Assembly (NCBI GenBank): GCA_002897635.1
Contig: BDTD01000016.1
Span: 1-37,572 of the forward strand
Length of the DNA stretch: 37,572 nucleotides
Source: a bacterium BMS3Abin11
GTDB lineage: Bacteria > Pseudomonadota > Gammaproteobacteria > BMS3Bbin11
Direction of reading: 5' to 3'
Within the stretch, counting starts at the first letter, position 1. Each line of letters opens with the position of its first letter. The position numbers and the translations under genes are program-made. The notes under the pieces are model-generated. The model saw nothing but the letters and a program-made list of their open reading frames with translations, was not told where the DNA came from and made no database searches. Of this stretch, positions 23,529-33,763 are shown piece after piece.

Positions 23529-24920
23529 ATGACAGGACAATCTCTGAAAAAAGTCGTGAATTATTTTGTTATCGCATTTATAGCGCTATATGTCTCCGCC
23601 GCTACCGCATCAGAAAGTACCGGTGTAACAGAGGCAGTACTGGATAATGGGATGAAAATTCTGATTAAGCCGGATCACCGGGCCCCGGTTGTTGTGGCTC
23701 AGGTCTGGTATAGAATTGGAAGCAGTTATGAGCCGGAGGGTATAACCGGTGTGTCCCACGTGCTTGAGCATATGATGTTCAAAGGTACAAAACGATACGG
23801 TAAAGGCGAATTCAGTCGAATTATCGCAGAAAATGGTGGCCGAGAAAATGCCTTTACAGGCAGAGATTACACCGCCTATTTTCAGACACTGGAGAAAAGT
23901 CGGCTGGCCATCAGTATGGAACTTGAGTCAGATCGAATGCGGGGCATGCTGCTGGATGAGAAAGAATTCGCCAAAGAATTGCAGGTGGTTATCGAAGAGC
24001 GTCGTATGCGTACCGAAGATAAAGCTGAAAGTAAGGTCTATGAAAAATTTAATGAAGCCGCCTTTCCGGGGCACCCTTACGGCAGGCCAGTCATTGGCTG
24101 GATGCGTGACCTGAAAAAACTAAAAGTTGCCGATTTGCAAAAATGGTATCAGCGCTACTATTCACCGGCAAATGCAATCCTCGTCGTGGTGGGTGATGTA
24201 AAGCCGGATGAAGTGATCGCCATGGCAAAAAAGTATTTCGGACCGATAAAAGGTTCTAAAGTCGAAACGCCGCAACAATTTAAAGTAGCGAAGCAGATAG
24301 CTACCAAAAGAATCTCCGTTAAGGCTCCGGCCAACCTGCCGTATGTCATCCTTGGTTTTCATGTCCCGGCGGTTGCTGACAGGCCAAAGCACGAATGGGA
24401 ACCTTATGCCCTTGAGTTGTTGTCGGCTATTCTGGATGGTGGCAACGCTGCACGCTTTGCAGATCAGCTCATTCGTGGGCAGCAGGTTGCAACAACGGTT
24501 AGCGCTTCATATGATCCATTTGCGCGGCTTGCAGGATACTTCCTTATCGACGGTAATCCAGCCCGCAGGACAGACATAGTACAACTGGAAAAGGCGATAC
24601 TTGAACAACTTAAACATCTCAAGGAAAAACCGGTTAGTAATAAGGAGCTACAGAGAGTCAAAGCGCAGGTGATCGCTGCCGATGTTTATGAACGCGATTC
24701 GGTATTCTATCAGGGGATGAAGCTGGGCCTTCTGGAGACCACGCTTAATGACTGGCGCCTGGTTGAAAACCATGCAAAAAGACTGCGCGCGGTTACGGCT
24801 GAGCAGATAATGTCAGTCGCTAAAAAGTATTTTATACCAGAAAATATGACTGTAGCTGTGCTGGATCCTCAGCCTATACCGACAGATAAGCCGACAAAAA
24901 AGTCAGTAAGTGAGGAGTAG
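23529..24920 (+). CDS. M16 family zinc peptidase (active subunit type)
   Basis: The protein of 463 residues has a signal peptide (FVIAFIALYVSAATA), the inverted zinc motif H77-V-L-E80-H81 and a downstream Glu in VVIEERRMRTED as third ligand. Two M16 halves follow (VVGDVKPDEVIAMAKKYFG is typical). It is an exported, probably periplasmic, metallopeptidase. ATG 23529 is chosen over an upstream frame extension to 23505 because TAAGGA precedes it. The second, motif-less M16 gene follows after four bases, and the pair should form a heterodimer. Substrate is unknown. Confidence 0.9.
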   Translation: MTGQSLKKVVNYFVIAFIALYVSAATASESTGVTEAVLDNGMKILIKPDHRAPVVVAQVWYRIGSSYEPEGITGVSHVLEHMMFKGTKRYGKGEFSRIIAENGGRENAFTGRDYTAYFQTLEKSRLAISMELESDRMRGMLLDEKEFAKELQVVIEERRMRTEDKAESKVYEKFNEAAFPGHPYGRPVIGWMRDLKKLKVADLQKWYQRYYSPANAILVVVGDVKPDEVIAMAKKYFGPIKGSKVETPQQFKVAKQIATKRISVKAPANLPYVILGFHVPAVADRPKHEWEPYALELLSAILDGGNAARFADQLIRGQQVATTVSASYDPFARLAGYFLIDGNPARRTDIVQLEKAILEQLKHLKEKPVSNKELQRVKAQVIAADVYERDSVFYQGMKLGLLETTLNDWRLVENHAKRLRAVTAEQIMSVAKKYFIPENMTVAVLDPQPIPTDKPTKKSVSEE

Positions 24921-24924
24921 CAGA

Positions 24925-26235
24925 ATGCGAACTAAAGCGATCAAATTTTTTATTCTGATATTGGTTTTCCCTGTTATTGCATCAGCGGCACCAAAAATTG
25001 AGCATTGGGTCACTGACAACGGCGCACGCGTTTACTTTATAGAGACCCACGCGCTACCGATGGTCGACATAAATATGGTTTTCAATGCTGCCAGTGCTCG
25101 TGAACCAGCAGATAAACAGGGCCTGGCGATGCTAACCAGTGACATGCTGCTGGAAGGAAGTGCTGATCTGGATAGCAAGGCGGTTGCAGAAGGCTTTGAA
25201 GACAGGGGGGCAGAAATTAGTACCAGCAGTCTCAGGGATATGGCTACGGTCAGTTTACGCAGCCTGTCGGGAAAGGAATACCTTGAGCCAGTAGTCGAGT
25301 TACTGGCAAAAGTGATTGCCTATCCAAAATTTCCTGAAAAAAATCTTGAGAGAGAAAAGGCACGTTCCCTGCAATCGCTGGACTATAGCCTGCAACAACC
25401 TGCCACGGTTGCTAAGCGTAGACTCTATGAGTTGCTCTATCGTGGTCATCCCTATGCAAACCATCCATCGGGCACGTACGAGAGTATCAAGTCCATCCGC
25501 AGAGCAGATTTACAGGATTTTTATAAGCAGTTCTATGTTGCTAGCAATATGGTGATTGCACTGGTCGGTGATCTTAGCCTGGTGCAGGCAAAGCAACTGG
25601 CTAAACGGTTAAGTAAGCCATTAAAAAAAGGCATGCCAGCAGGTTCATTGCCTGATGTTGCACCCATTAAGGGGGGCGAATATCGTATCGAGTTTCCCTC
25701 AACACAAACACACATCATGATGGGATATCTTGGAATAAAACGCGATGATCCACGGTATCTGGCACTTAAGGTGGGTAACTACAGTTTAGGCGGCGGTGGT
25801 TTCCAGTCGCGCTTGATGAATGAAATTCGCGATAAACGCGGATTGAGCTATGGTGTATACAGCTATTTTCTGCCAATGCAGCAGACAGGACCTTTCATTA
25901 CTGCACTGGCGACTAAAAATAAACAACTTAAGGAAGCGCTGACGGTGAGTGAAAAGGTCATCGACAAATTTCTCAAAACAGGCCCTACAGAGAAAGAGCT
26001 GGTGCTGGCAAAAAAGAATATTACCGGCGGATTTCCGCTAACGATTGATTCCAACGGGAAGCTTGTTACTACGCTGGCGTCTATCGGCTTCTATTCTCTG
26101 CCAGTTGATTACCTGGATACCTATATTGATCGGATAAATGTACTGGACCGGAAAGCCGTGACCGATGCCCTGCAGTCGGTACTGGGGTCGGAAAATCGTG
26201 TAACAGTAATCGTAGGTGCCGGGTTAGTTAAGTAA
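24925..26235 (+). CDS. M16 family peptidase-like protein (non-catalytic partner)
   Basis: This protein of 436 residues has a signal peptide (FFILILVFPVIASAA) and the M16 fold (for example VIALVGDLSLVQAKQLAKRLSK and the RDKRGLSYGVYSYF stretch). The HxxEH zinc motif is missing; the equivalent place reads LTSDMLLEG. Such proteins pair with an active M16 subunit, here the gene just upstream. The ATG at 24925 follows GAGGAG. The Gly-rich SLGGGGFQSRLMNEIR stretch is kept, fitting a substrate-holding role. Confidence 0.88.
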   Translation: MRTKAIKFFILILVFPVIASAAPKIEHWVTDNGARVYFIETHALPMVDINMVFNAASAREPADKQGLAMLTSDMLLEGSADLDSKAVAEGFEDRGAEISTSSLRDMATVSLRSLSGKEYLEPVVELLAKVIAYPKFPEKNLEREKARSLQSLDYSLQQPATVAKRRLYELLYRGHPYANHPSGTYESIKSIRRADLQDFYKQFYVASNMVIALVGDLSLVQAKQLAKRLSKPLKKGMPAGSLPDVAPIKGGEYRIEFPSTQTHIMMGYLGIKRDDPRYLALKVGNYSLGGGGFQSRLMNEIRDKRGLSYGVYSYFLPMQQTGPFITALATKNKQLKEALTVSEKVIDKFLKTGPTEKELVLAKKNITGGFPLTIDSNGKLVTTLASIGFYSLPVDYLDTYIDRINVLDRKAVTDALQSVLGSENRVTVIVGAGLVK

Positions 26236-26241
26236 CAGCAA

Positions 26242-26808
26242 ATGAAAACCAGCCAGGTAAGGATTATCGGCGGTGACTGGCGTGGTAGAAAACTCGAGTT
26301 CCCGTCTACCGTGCAGCAGCTGCGCCCGACCCCTGCACGCATACGTGAAACCCTGTTTAACTGGTTGTCTCCAGTCATCGATGGGGCCCGTTGCCTCGAT
26401 CTTTATGCAGGTAGTGGTGCACTGGGTGTAGAGGCGCTTTCCAGGGGGGCGGCGGATGTCACATTCGTTGAATCAGACATTGTCAGTGCCCGATTGCTGC
26501 GGCAGAATCTGGCCCATCTGGGCAGCAACTCAAAGGTCTATACTATGGATGCCAGGCGTTTTGTAAGGCAAGTTGGTGGTAAATGGGATATAGTCTTTCT
26601 CGACCCACCCTACAGGCACGGTATGCTGCAGCAAATCCTCCGCTTTCTGCATGACAAAGACCGCCTGGCAAAAGAGGCGCTGGTTTATATAGAAGCGGAA
26701 CGTGAGCTGGGTGAGGTCAACTTGCCCGCAGGATGGCAATACATCAAAACCAGGCAGGCAGGACAGATCGGATATTTCCTTGCTGTATATAATCAGGAAG
26801 AAAATTAA
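26242..26808 (+). CDS. rsmD: 16S rRNA guanine-966 N2-methyltransferase
   Basis: The 188-residue protein starts with RIIGGDWRGRKLEFP and RPTPARIRETLFNWL, the RsmD signature, followed by the SAM site LDLYAGSGALGVEALSRGA and the catalytic FLDPPY. It methylates the small-subunit rRNA during assembly. It sits between the M16 pair and coaD with gaps of only six and three bases, so all are probably in one transcript. Confidence 0.95.
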   Translation: MKTSQVRIIGGDWRGRKLEFPSTVQQLRPTPARIRETLFNWLSPVIDGARCLDLYAGSGALGVEALSRGAADVTFVESDIVSARLLRQNLAHLGSNSKVYTMDARRFVRQVGGKWDIVFLDPPYRHGMLQQILRFLHDKDRLAKEALVYIEAERELGEVNLPAGWQYIKTRQAGQIGYFLAVYNQEEN

Positions 26809-26811
26809 GCT

Positions 26812-27291
26812 ATGGTAACTGCACTCTATCCTGGTACCTTTGATCCTGCCACACTGGGTCACGTTGATCTGATTCGTCGCGCAGCCAGGTTGTTTGATAA
26901 AGTAATCGTCGGCGTCGCAGAAAACCGCGATAAATCACTGCTGTTTACACTGGAAGAAAGGGTGGCGTTGCTGGAACAGGTAGTGAGCGGCTTAGAGAAT
27001 GTTCGCGTCATAGGTTTCAATAATCTGCTGATCGACTGTGTTCGTGAACAAAATGCAGACACAATCCTGCGTGGGTTACGGGCAGTATCCGATTTTGAAT
27101 ATGAATTTCAGCTTGCTGCAATGAATCGACACCTTGATCCCGCTATAGAAACCACATTCCTGACCCCGGCAGAAAGCTATGCATTTCTTTCATCCACCCT
27201 GATCAAGGAAGTCGCCTCATTGGGTGGGGATGTTAGTGAGTTTGTACCGCCGCAGGTGATGAAGGCTTTGAAAAGGGCTTATGGGAAGTAA
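26812..27291 (+). CDS. coaD: Phosphopantetheine adenylyltransferase
   Basis: The 159-residue protein has [19 protein letters not shown] with the nucleotidyltransferase TxGH motif, then [16 protein letters not shown] and [20 protein letters not shown]. Length and sequence fit CoaD, which makes dephospho-CoA from ATP and 4'-phosphopantetheine in the cytoplasm. It follows rsmD after three bases. Confidence 0.96.
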   Translation: MVTALYPGTFDPATLGHVDLIRRAARLFDKVIVGVAENRDKSLLFTLEERVALLEQVVSGLENVRVIGFNNLLIDCVREQNADTILRGLRAVSDFEYEFQLAAMNRHLDPAIETTFLTPAESYAFLSSTLIKEVASLGGDVSEFVPPQVMKALKRAYGK

Positions 27292-27901
<610 letters not shown>

Positions 27902-27954
27902 TTTAGCCCCAATTTTGAATATCTTCGATACACTCGCTCTTGCCTGGTTCTAAG

Positions 27955-29670
27955 ATGGCGACACGTTCTGCAGTGATCCTGTCAGGTGGTTTTATTCCTC
28001 TTTTCTTTTCTACGCTTCTTTTTGCTCAGCAAATTGGCGGACAGGCCGGCATCGCCAGTGCCCACCCACTGGCGACATCTGCAGGTTTTGAAATCATTGA
28101 AAAGGGTGGCAATGCGTTCGATGCTGCAATAGCTATTTCAGCCACTCTCGCTGTGGTAGAACCGATGAGTTCTGGACTCGGTGGCGGGGGATTCTGGCTA
28201 CTTCATCGTGCCAGTGATGGCTTTCAGGTGATGGTGGATAGTCGAGAGAAGGCTCCTGCGGCAGCGAAAAAGGACATGTACCTGGATAAGCAGAAGAAGG
28301 TGGTTCCCGGATTATCAATTAATGGTGCGAAAGCCGTAGCGATTCCCGGAGTTCCAGCAGCCCTCGTACATCTGGCTTCAAAATATGGACGTTTACCTCT
28401 GCGCGAGTCTTTACAACCAGCGATCCGCGTGGCCGAGAAAGGCTTCGCCGTTTACCCGAGGTATCGAAACCTGCTGCAGCTCCGCAAAACACAGCTTAAT
28501 AGTGACGCCGGTAAAATATTCCTGACTGATACGGGTGAGGTGCCTGCACTCGGAACACTCATAAAGCAAGCTGATCTCGCTAGTACCTTACGAAGGCTAG
28601 CAATTGGAGGCCGAAATGGCTTTTATCAAGGTGAGACAGCTGACAAGCTGGTTCAATCGGTCAAAATGGCTGGTGGAATCTGGTCACAGGCCGATCTTGA
28701 TGCGTACCAGGTAGTTGAAAGAAAGCCGGTAACTGGTAGTTATAAGGGTGCGCGTATCGTCTCTGCCGCGTTACCCTCGTCCGGCGGAATACTACTGGTT
28801 GAAATGTTTAACATATTATCTGGTTTTGACCTTGATGCATTGTCTCCGGTTCAGCAGAAGCAAAAACTCATTGAAGCGATGAGGCTGGCGTACCGGGATC
28901 GTGCAGAATTTCTCGGCGATACTGACTTTATTCAGGTAGATCAGGCATGGCTCACATCGATGGCGTACGCAGATAAAATAAGAAAAAATATTACTGACAG
29001 GGCAACACCATCCGACTTTTTATCGGATGCTCCGTTACCTGAAGGTGAAAATACTACCCATTTCTCGGTAGTCGATGGCGAAGGAAACAGAGTAGCGGCG
29101 ACGCTTAGCGTCAATCATCCGTTTGGCTCAGGCCTGGTTGCTGCAGGAACTGGCGTTGTACTTAATAATGAGATGGATGATTTCTCTGCGAGTCCCGGTG
29201 TCGAAAACAGTTATGGACTTATAGGCTCAAAGGCCAACGCAATTTCTGCTGGCAAACGTCCTTTGTCCAGTATGACACCCACCTTTGTAGAGAAAGATGA
29301 CAGTGTTTTAGTAATTGGTACTCCGGGCGGCAGCAGGATCATAACAATGCTTCTAATCGCGATACTGGATTACCTTCATAACAGAGGTGGTCTCTATGAT
29401 TGGGTAGCGCAGGGACGTTTTCACCATCAATACTACCCCGATGTGGTTCAGTTTGAGCTTGGGGGCCTGAGTAAAGCAGAACAGAATGAGCTATCCCAGC
29501 TTGGTTATGAACTATGGGAGATTCAGCGAAAGTACGGAAATATGATGGCAGTGCTGCGAAACAACACCACTGGCAGGGTGCAGGCTGTTAGTGATCCCCG
29601 CAGGCATGGGAGTGCTGAGGTCAGGACGGAAGGGGTTGGATCTTTAGCAGGTAATAGGTGGGCGGAATAA
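27955..29670 (+). CDS. ggt: Gamma-glutamyltransferase
   Basis: The protein of 571 residues has a signal peptide (FIPLFFSTLLFAQQ) and the full GGT fold: GGNAFDAAIAISATLAVVEPMSSGLGGGGFWL, here as the conserved blocks GNAFDAAIA and SGLGGGG, then the auto-cleavage site ENTTHFSVVD whose Thr becomes the N-terminal nucleophile of the small subunit, and later RPLSSMTPT and GTPGGSRI. It cleaves glutathione and other gamma-glutamyl compounds in the periplasm. ATG 27955 is preferred over TTG 27940. The gene ends four bases before the convergent dynamin-like gene. Confidence 0.93.
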   Translation: MATRSAVILSGGFIPLFFSTLLFAQQIGGQAGIASAHPLATSAGFEIIEKGGNAFDAAIAISATLAVVEPMSSGLGGGGFWLLHRASDGFQVMVDSREKAPAAAKKDMYLDKQKKVVPGLSINGAKAVAIPGVPAALVHLASKYGRLPLRESLQPAIRVAEKGFAVYPRYRNLLQLRKTQLNSDAGKIFLTDTGEVPALGTLIKQADLASTLRRLAIGGRNGFYQGETADKLVQSVKMAGGIWSQADLDAYQVVERKPVTGSYKGARIVSAALPSSGGILLVEMFNILSGFDLDALSPVQQKQKLIEAMRLAYRDRAEFLGDTDFIQVDQAWLTSMAYADKIRKNITDRATPSDFLSDAPLPEGENTTHFSVVDGEGNRVAATLSVNHPFGSGLVAAGTGVVLNNEMDDFSASPGVENSYGLIGSKANAISAGKRPLSSMTPTFVEKDDSVLVIGTPGGSRIITMLLIAILDYLHNRGGLYDWVAQGRFHHQYYPDVVQFELGGLSKAEQNELSQLGYELWEIQRKYGNMMAVLRNNTTGRVQAVSDPRRHGSAEVRTEGVGSLAGNRWAE

Positions 29671-29674
29671 AGCG

Positions 29675-31648
29675 TTATGCCGAGACCCTGGATTCTTCGT
29701 CGTCTTCCTCTTTAGCAAGAATTTTTTCCATCTTGCGATTGATGTGTTTAATCTTGTCGCCCTGTTCAATTATGCCATCTCTGACATATTTCAATTCTGC
29801 CAGGCGGTCATCGAGGGTGTCGGTTGCCTTGTGAATACGTTTAATACTTTCAAGGCGACGCCGAAGTTGAATCTGGTGTTCTCTGATCTGTGCTTCCATC
29901 GGTGACATGATGGTCTTCAGCCAGTTGTCGGCATCTTTATTGGCTTTCTGGAAAATCTGTCTGATTCTTGATGAAACTGAATCAAAGAAGCGTTCGGTAA
30001 TCACGCCCTGATCAAGCATCACAAGTGAAGTTGTTTTTACAAAGCGTTCACTGCTTTGCTCCAGACGCTTGATTTCACGCATGTATTTCCTCGTAGCATA
30101 GCCACCGGGTCTGATATTTACCAGGCCATGTTCTTCCTGAAATTTAGAATAGACACCCTGCATCAGTTCCTTGATCTCATTCGATTGTTCAGCTGCAGAG
30201 TTAAATGCTTCATACACTGAGGCGAAGAACTTCGTCATGGCCTTCTTGATGCCACGGCTGGTAAAGCTGATCTTCATATTTTTGCGGGTGTTGGCAATCG
30301 TAATCTCCATCGCTTTGGGATCAAGATATTGATACAGCGCGACAGTCTGCCGGGTGAATATGCTACGGGTAGCCTGAAAACGCTGTAGGCTGCGCTCCAG
30401 ATGCTCTTTGTCTGCCTTGACTTTAAGAAGCATGTTTTCAATGACTTCAACATTTTTACTGCTGAGGCCGTCCAGTTCAGCAATGTGTTCATCGACACCA
30501 GCAAGCCGCTGATCAATGACCAGTTTGATGGACAGGTTCATCTCCGCCATATCGCGTTTTACCGTATCAGTTACGATATCTCGCTTGGCGGGGATCAACA
30601 TGTCAGAAAGAGCGCCTTCTAGTTCGAGTATGCGGCTCTTGTTAAGCAGCTTGTTCTTGTTGCGAATTTTGGCCGTCAGCGCTTTTTGTGCTGAAACCGG
30701 GAAGATCATTTTCTCGTCGATATTGAGTATTTTTGCTGTTTCCTTAACCTGACGCTTTATTTCATCAGAGATTTCGTCCTGACCACGCAGGTCATCCCAC
30801 AACACATCAATTTTGTTCAGAATGACGAGACGGCCTTTTGCCCTGCTTGTCAGTTCGCCCACAATTATATGGTCTCTCCAGACGGCCAGGTCAGACTTTG
30901 TAACGCCGGTGTCTGCTGCCAGGATGAACATCACACCATGAGCGCTGGCGAGCATATTAAGGGTTAGTTCAGGTTCTGCACCAAGTGCATTCAGGCCAGG
31001 TGTGTCGAGTATAACCAGACCCTTGTCCAGCAGAGGGTGTGGAAAATTGATGATGGCATGTCGCCAGCGTGGAATTTCCACTTCACCATTTTCATCAATA
31101 TGTAACCCGTCCTCATGGCCTTCATCACTGGTGATATGCAGTCCGAGATTCTCGGCATGCCCCGGTTTGACGGTATTGACTTCGGTAATATGTCTAAGCA
31201 CCTCGGAGATCTGCTCAGCGGAATCGATATCCAGTGGATAGTCGCTCCATTCCTCCGGCATGTTTTTATATTCCTGGATACTGGTGCCGGTAGAACGTGT
31301 ATCAATTGGTAGCAGGCGAATTGATGGTTCAAAATCATGGTCGTACATTAATTCACTGGGACACATGGTCGTTCGACCAGCACTGGAGGGCAGTACTCGT
31401 TTCCCCAGGGTGGAGAAGAATATTGCGTTAATCAGCTCGGATTTACCACGCGAAAATTCGGCGACAAAGGCAATATAGAGTTTGTCATCATTCAGCGTAC
31501 TAATAATCTGATTAAGGCGCTGTTCGCTGTGGGCATTGGTAAGATCTTCGGCCTTGGCGATATCACGATACTTTTTGATGACGTTTCTGACCTGCTTACG
31601 CCACTCGCTGTAGGCCTCAAAATCATCAATAATTCCATGCTTAGTCAT
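29675..31648 (-). CDS. Dynamin-like GTPase
   Basis: This 657-residue protein has the GTPase P-loop AEFSRGKSELINA (63-75), a switch Thr region (SSAGRTTMCPSEL), DTPGLNALG and NKIDVLWDD. The C-terminal 300 residues are helical and rich in charged residues, with long coiled-coil-like stretches, as in bacterial dynamin-like proteins. No transmembrane segment is obvious. These proteins remodel or protect membranes. AAAGGGG upstream of the ATG supports the start. It is a single gene between ggt and mutM; its partner is unknown. Confidence 0.85.
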   Translation of the reverse strand: MTKHGIIDDFEAYSEWRKQVRNVIKKYRDIAKAEDLTNAHSEQRLNQIISTLNDDKLYIAFVAEFSRGKSELINAIFFSTLGKRVLPSSAGRTTMCPSELMYDHDFEPSIRLLPIDTRSTGTSIQEYKNMPEEWSDYPLDIDSAEQISEVLRHITEVNTVKPGHAENLGLHITSDEGHEDGLHIDENGEVEIPRWRHAIINFPHPLLDKGLVILDTPGLNALGAEPELTLNMLASAHGVMFILAADTGVTKSDLAVWRDHIIVGELTSRAKGRLVILNKIDVLWDDLRGQDEISDEIKRQVKETAKILNIDEKMIFPVSAQKALTAKIRNKNKLLNKSRILELEGALSDMLIPAKRDIVTDTVKRDMAEMNLSIKLVIDQRLAGVDEHIAELDGLSSKNVEVIENMLLKVKADKEHLERSLQRFQATRSIFTRQTVALYQYLDPKAMEITIANTRKNMKISFTSRGIKKAMTKFFASVYEAFNSAAEQSNEIKELMQGVYSKFQEEHGLVNIRPGGYATRKYMREIKRLEQSSERFVKTTSLVMLDQGVITERFFDSVSSRIRQIFQKANKDADNWLKTIMSPMEAQIREHQIQLRRRLESIKRIHKATDTLDDRLAELKYVRDGIIEQGDKIKHINRKMEKILAKEEDDEESRVSA

Positions 31649-31840
31649 CTAATGCCCCTTTGGGTTGGCTTCTTCTGCAACTGTAACTATAGAATCAGTT
31701 GTAGAAAAATACAAGAATTTATGATAGTTCCGTTATAAACTTAATGTAGTTTGTTAAGAGTTGATGCTGCTTTTATGCCCTTAAGGGCAAAAATGGCACA
31801 TTCTACGGGTTGCTACAAGGTTTTATCCCCTCAACGGTCG

Positions 31841-32659
31841 CTATTTCTGGCAGTTTGGGCAATAAAAGCTGGAACGCTGGCCTATTAATTTACGCTTGAT
31901 GTTAGCGCCACACTGCAGGCATTGTTCTGCTTCACGCCCGTAGACAAAAAGTGACTGGCTGAAATAGCCGGCCTGACCCTCGGTATTGGTGAAATCTCGT
32001 AGTGTGGTGCCACCAGCGACAATTGCTTTATTGAGTACCTGCTTGATTGCAGCTACTAGCATATGACTTGACTGTCGAGTCAGACCAGAGGCAGATATAC
32101 CGGGCCGTAAGCCGGCATGAAATAAAGCTTCGCTGGCATAGATGTTGCCGATTCCAACAACAATATGTGCGTCCATAATGAGATTTTTAATGCTGCAGTG
32201 GCGTTTGCGTGTTTTATGAAACAGATAATTGCCATCGAACTCGCCACTCAGGGGTTCTGGGCCCAGGCTGGCTAGTAAGCGGTGTTCGTCCGCGGGTTGT
32301 TTTGTCCACAATACTGCACCAAAGCGACGTGGGTCACGCAGGCGTAAAACTTTTCCATTGTCAAACAGGATTTCAACATGGTCGTGTTTTTCGGCTGCGA
32401 CAGATTGATCCTGTATGCGCAGACTGCCCGACATGCCGAGATGGATAATAAGGCTGCCAATGCCGCAATCAAGCAGGAGATACTTGGCGCGGCGTTTAAC
32501 AGAGAGAATTTCCCGACCGGGTAATGAGGACTGCATGTCACTGACCGGTACAGGCCAGCGTAATTTTGGGTTATTGACACGAATTGAGGAAATGGTCTGG
32601 CCGGTAATATGCTCGGATATACCGCGGCGGGTTGTTTCGACCTCGGGGAGTTCTGGCAT
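31841..32659 (-). CDS. mutM: Formamidopyrimidine-DNA glycosylase
   Basis: The 272-residue protein starts MPELPEVETTRRGI, where Pro2 is the nucleophile and Glu3 the acid, and ends with the zinc finger CLQCGANIKRKLIGQ...CPNC. NIYASEALFHAGLRP and the helix-two-turns-helix area are as in Fpg. It removes 8-oxoguanine and ring-opened purines from DNA. It is divergent from the oxidoreductase gene at 32687, with only 27 bases between the two starts. Confidence 0.96.
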   Translation of the reverse strand: MPELPEVETTRRGISEHITGQTISSIRVNNPKLRWPVPVSDMQSSLPGREILSVKRRAKYLLLDCGIGSLIIHLGMSGSLRIQDQSVAAEKHDHVEILFDNGKVLRLRDPRRFGAVLWTKQPADEHRLLASLGPEPLSGEFDGNYLFHKTRKRHCSIKNLIMDAHIVVGIGNIYASEALFHAGLRPGISASGLTRQSSHMLVAAIKQVLNKAIVAGGTTLRDFTNTEGQAGYFSQSLFVYGREAEQCLQCGANIKRKLIGQRSSFYCPNCQK

Positions 32660-32686
32660 GATAGGGATATTTGTAGTGAGGTTAAA

Positions 32687-33763
32687 ATGATCCGTGTTGC
32701 AGGTACAATCCAGAATAATAAGGTTGTAATGGAAAAGTGTAAGTTTATGACAGACAGAGTAGATCTGGTCAATGACAATAGAAGTTTTGACACAGAAAAG
32801 GGCGAGAATATCCTCAGTGCCGCACTAAGACAGGGGATAGTCATTCCACACAATTGTCGTAACGGTATTTGTGGCAGCTGCATGGGTTTACTACACTCCG
32901 GTAAAGTGGATCATGGCACAGACAGACTGCCTGCGTTGAGCAAAGAAAAAGAACAGCAGGGCTATGTGCTTTGTTGTAAGGCGAAAACAAAAACAAATAT
33001 CCGTCTGCAGGTGGAAACCATCAATGTTGTGGCAAATATTGAAATAAAGACCTTGACCTGCCGGGTTAAACACATGCAGAAACTGGCTGATGATGTGATG
33101 TTGCTGGAGCTGAAGCTGCCGCCGCATGAAAAGTTTGAATTTCGTGCCGGTCAGTATCTTGACTTTTTATTGCCCGCTACTAAACGGCGCAGCTTCTCTT
33201 TGGCACACTCCCCAACAAATAGTGAGACGATCCAGCTGCATATTCGACATGTCCCAGGAGGTGCTTTTACTGGAAAGGTCTTTAATGAGATGAAGGTGAA
33301 AGATTTGCTACGTATCCAGGGGCCTTTCGGTACTTTTATTATGCGTGACCATAGCCGACCGGCAATATTAATAGCTGGTGGTACCGGTCTTGCACCATTA
33401 AAAAGTATGCTGGAAGTTGTAAGAGAGCATGGTTGTGAGCGACCCTTGCATCTGTATTGGGGTGTGAGAGCGGGGAAAGATCTGTATTTCGATGGGCAGT
33501 TGAAACAATGGGATAAGGATCTTGACTGCCTGCACTATACACCGGTGTTATCAGAGCCGGATGCGGCAGATGACTGGCAAGGTGTTAGAGGGTGGGTGCA
33601 TGAGGCAGTAATAGCAGATTTCCCTGATCTGGCGGGACTGGATGTCTATGCCAGTGGCCCGCCACCAATGATTAATGCCATCCAGCAGAGTTTTCCCAGT
33701 CAGGGACTGGAGCAGGGGCGGCTCTATTTTGACTCGTTTGAATATTCCAGCGGCGGTGAGTGA
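32687..33763 (+). CDS. 2Fe-2S ferredoxin / FNR-type oxidoreductase
   Basis: The protein of 359 residues has an N-terminal plant-type 2Fe-2S domain (C57-x4-C62-x2-C65 and a fourth Cys at 96 or 97), then an FAD domain with RRSFSLAHSP and an NAD(P)H domain with LIAGGTGLAPLKSML and ending YFDSFEYS. The order matches CDP-6-deoxy-glucoseen reductase-like and phenol hydroxylase reductase-like enzymes. It passes electrons from NAD(P)H to an unknown partner. I chose the ATG at 32687 (GAGGT upstream) because earlier starts run into mutM. Its last 40 bases overlap the end of hemY on the other strand. Confidence 0.85.
   Translation: MIRVAGTIQNNKVVMEKCKFMTDRVDLVNDNRSFDTEKGENILSAALRQGIVIPHNCRNGICGSCMGLLHSGKVDHGTDRLPALSKEKEQQGYVLCCKAKTKTNIRLQVETINVVANIEIKTLTCRVKHMQKLADDVMLLELKLPPHEKFEFRAGQYLDFLLPATKRRSFSLAHSPTNSETIQLHIRHVPGGAFTGKVFNEMKVKDLLRIQGPFGTFIMRDHSRPAILIAGGTGLAPLKSMLEVVREHGCERPLHLYWGVRAGKDLYFDGQLKQWDKDLDCLHYTPVLSEPDAADDWQGVRGWVHEAVIADFPDLAGLDVYASGPPPMINAIQQSFPSQGLEQGRLYFDSFEYSSGGE

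Noticed and set aside
31773-31786. Palindrome TGCCCTTAAGGGCA between the dynamin-like gene and mutM
   Set aside because: It could be a terminator stem, but no T run follows on the mutM strand and the stem is short.
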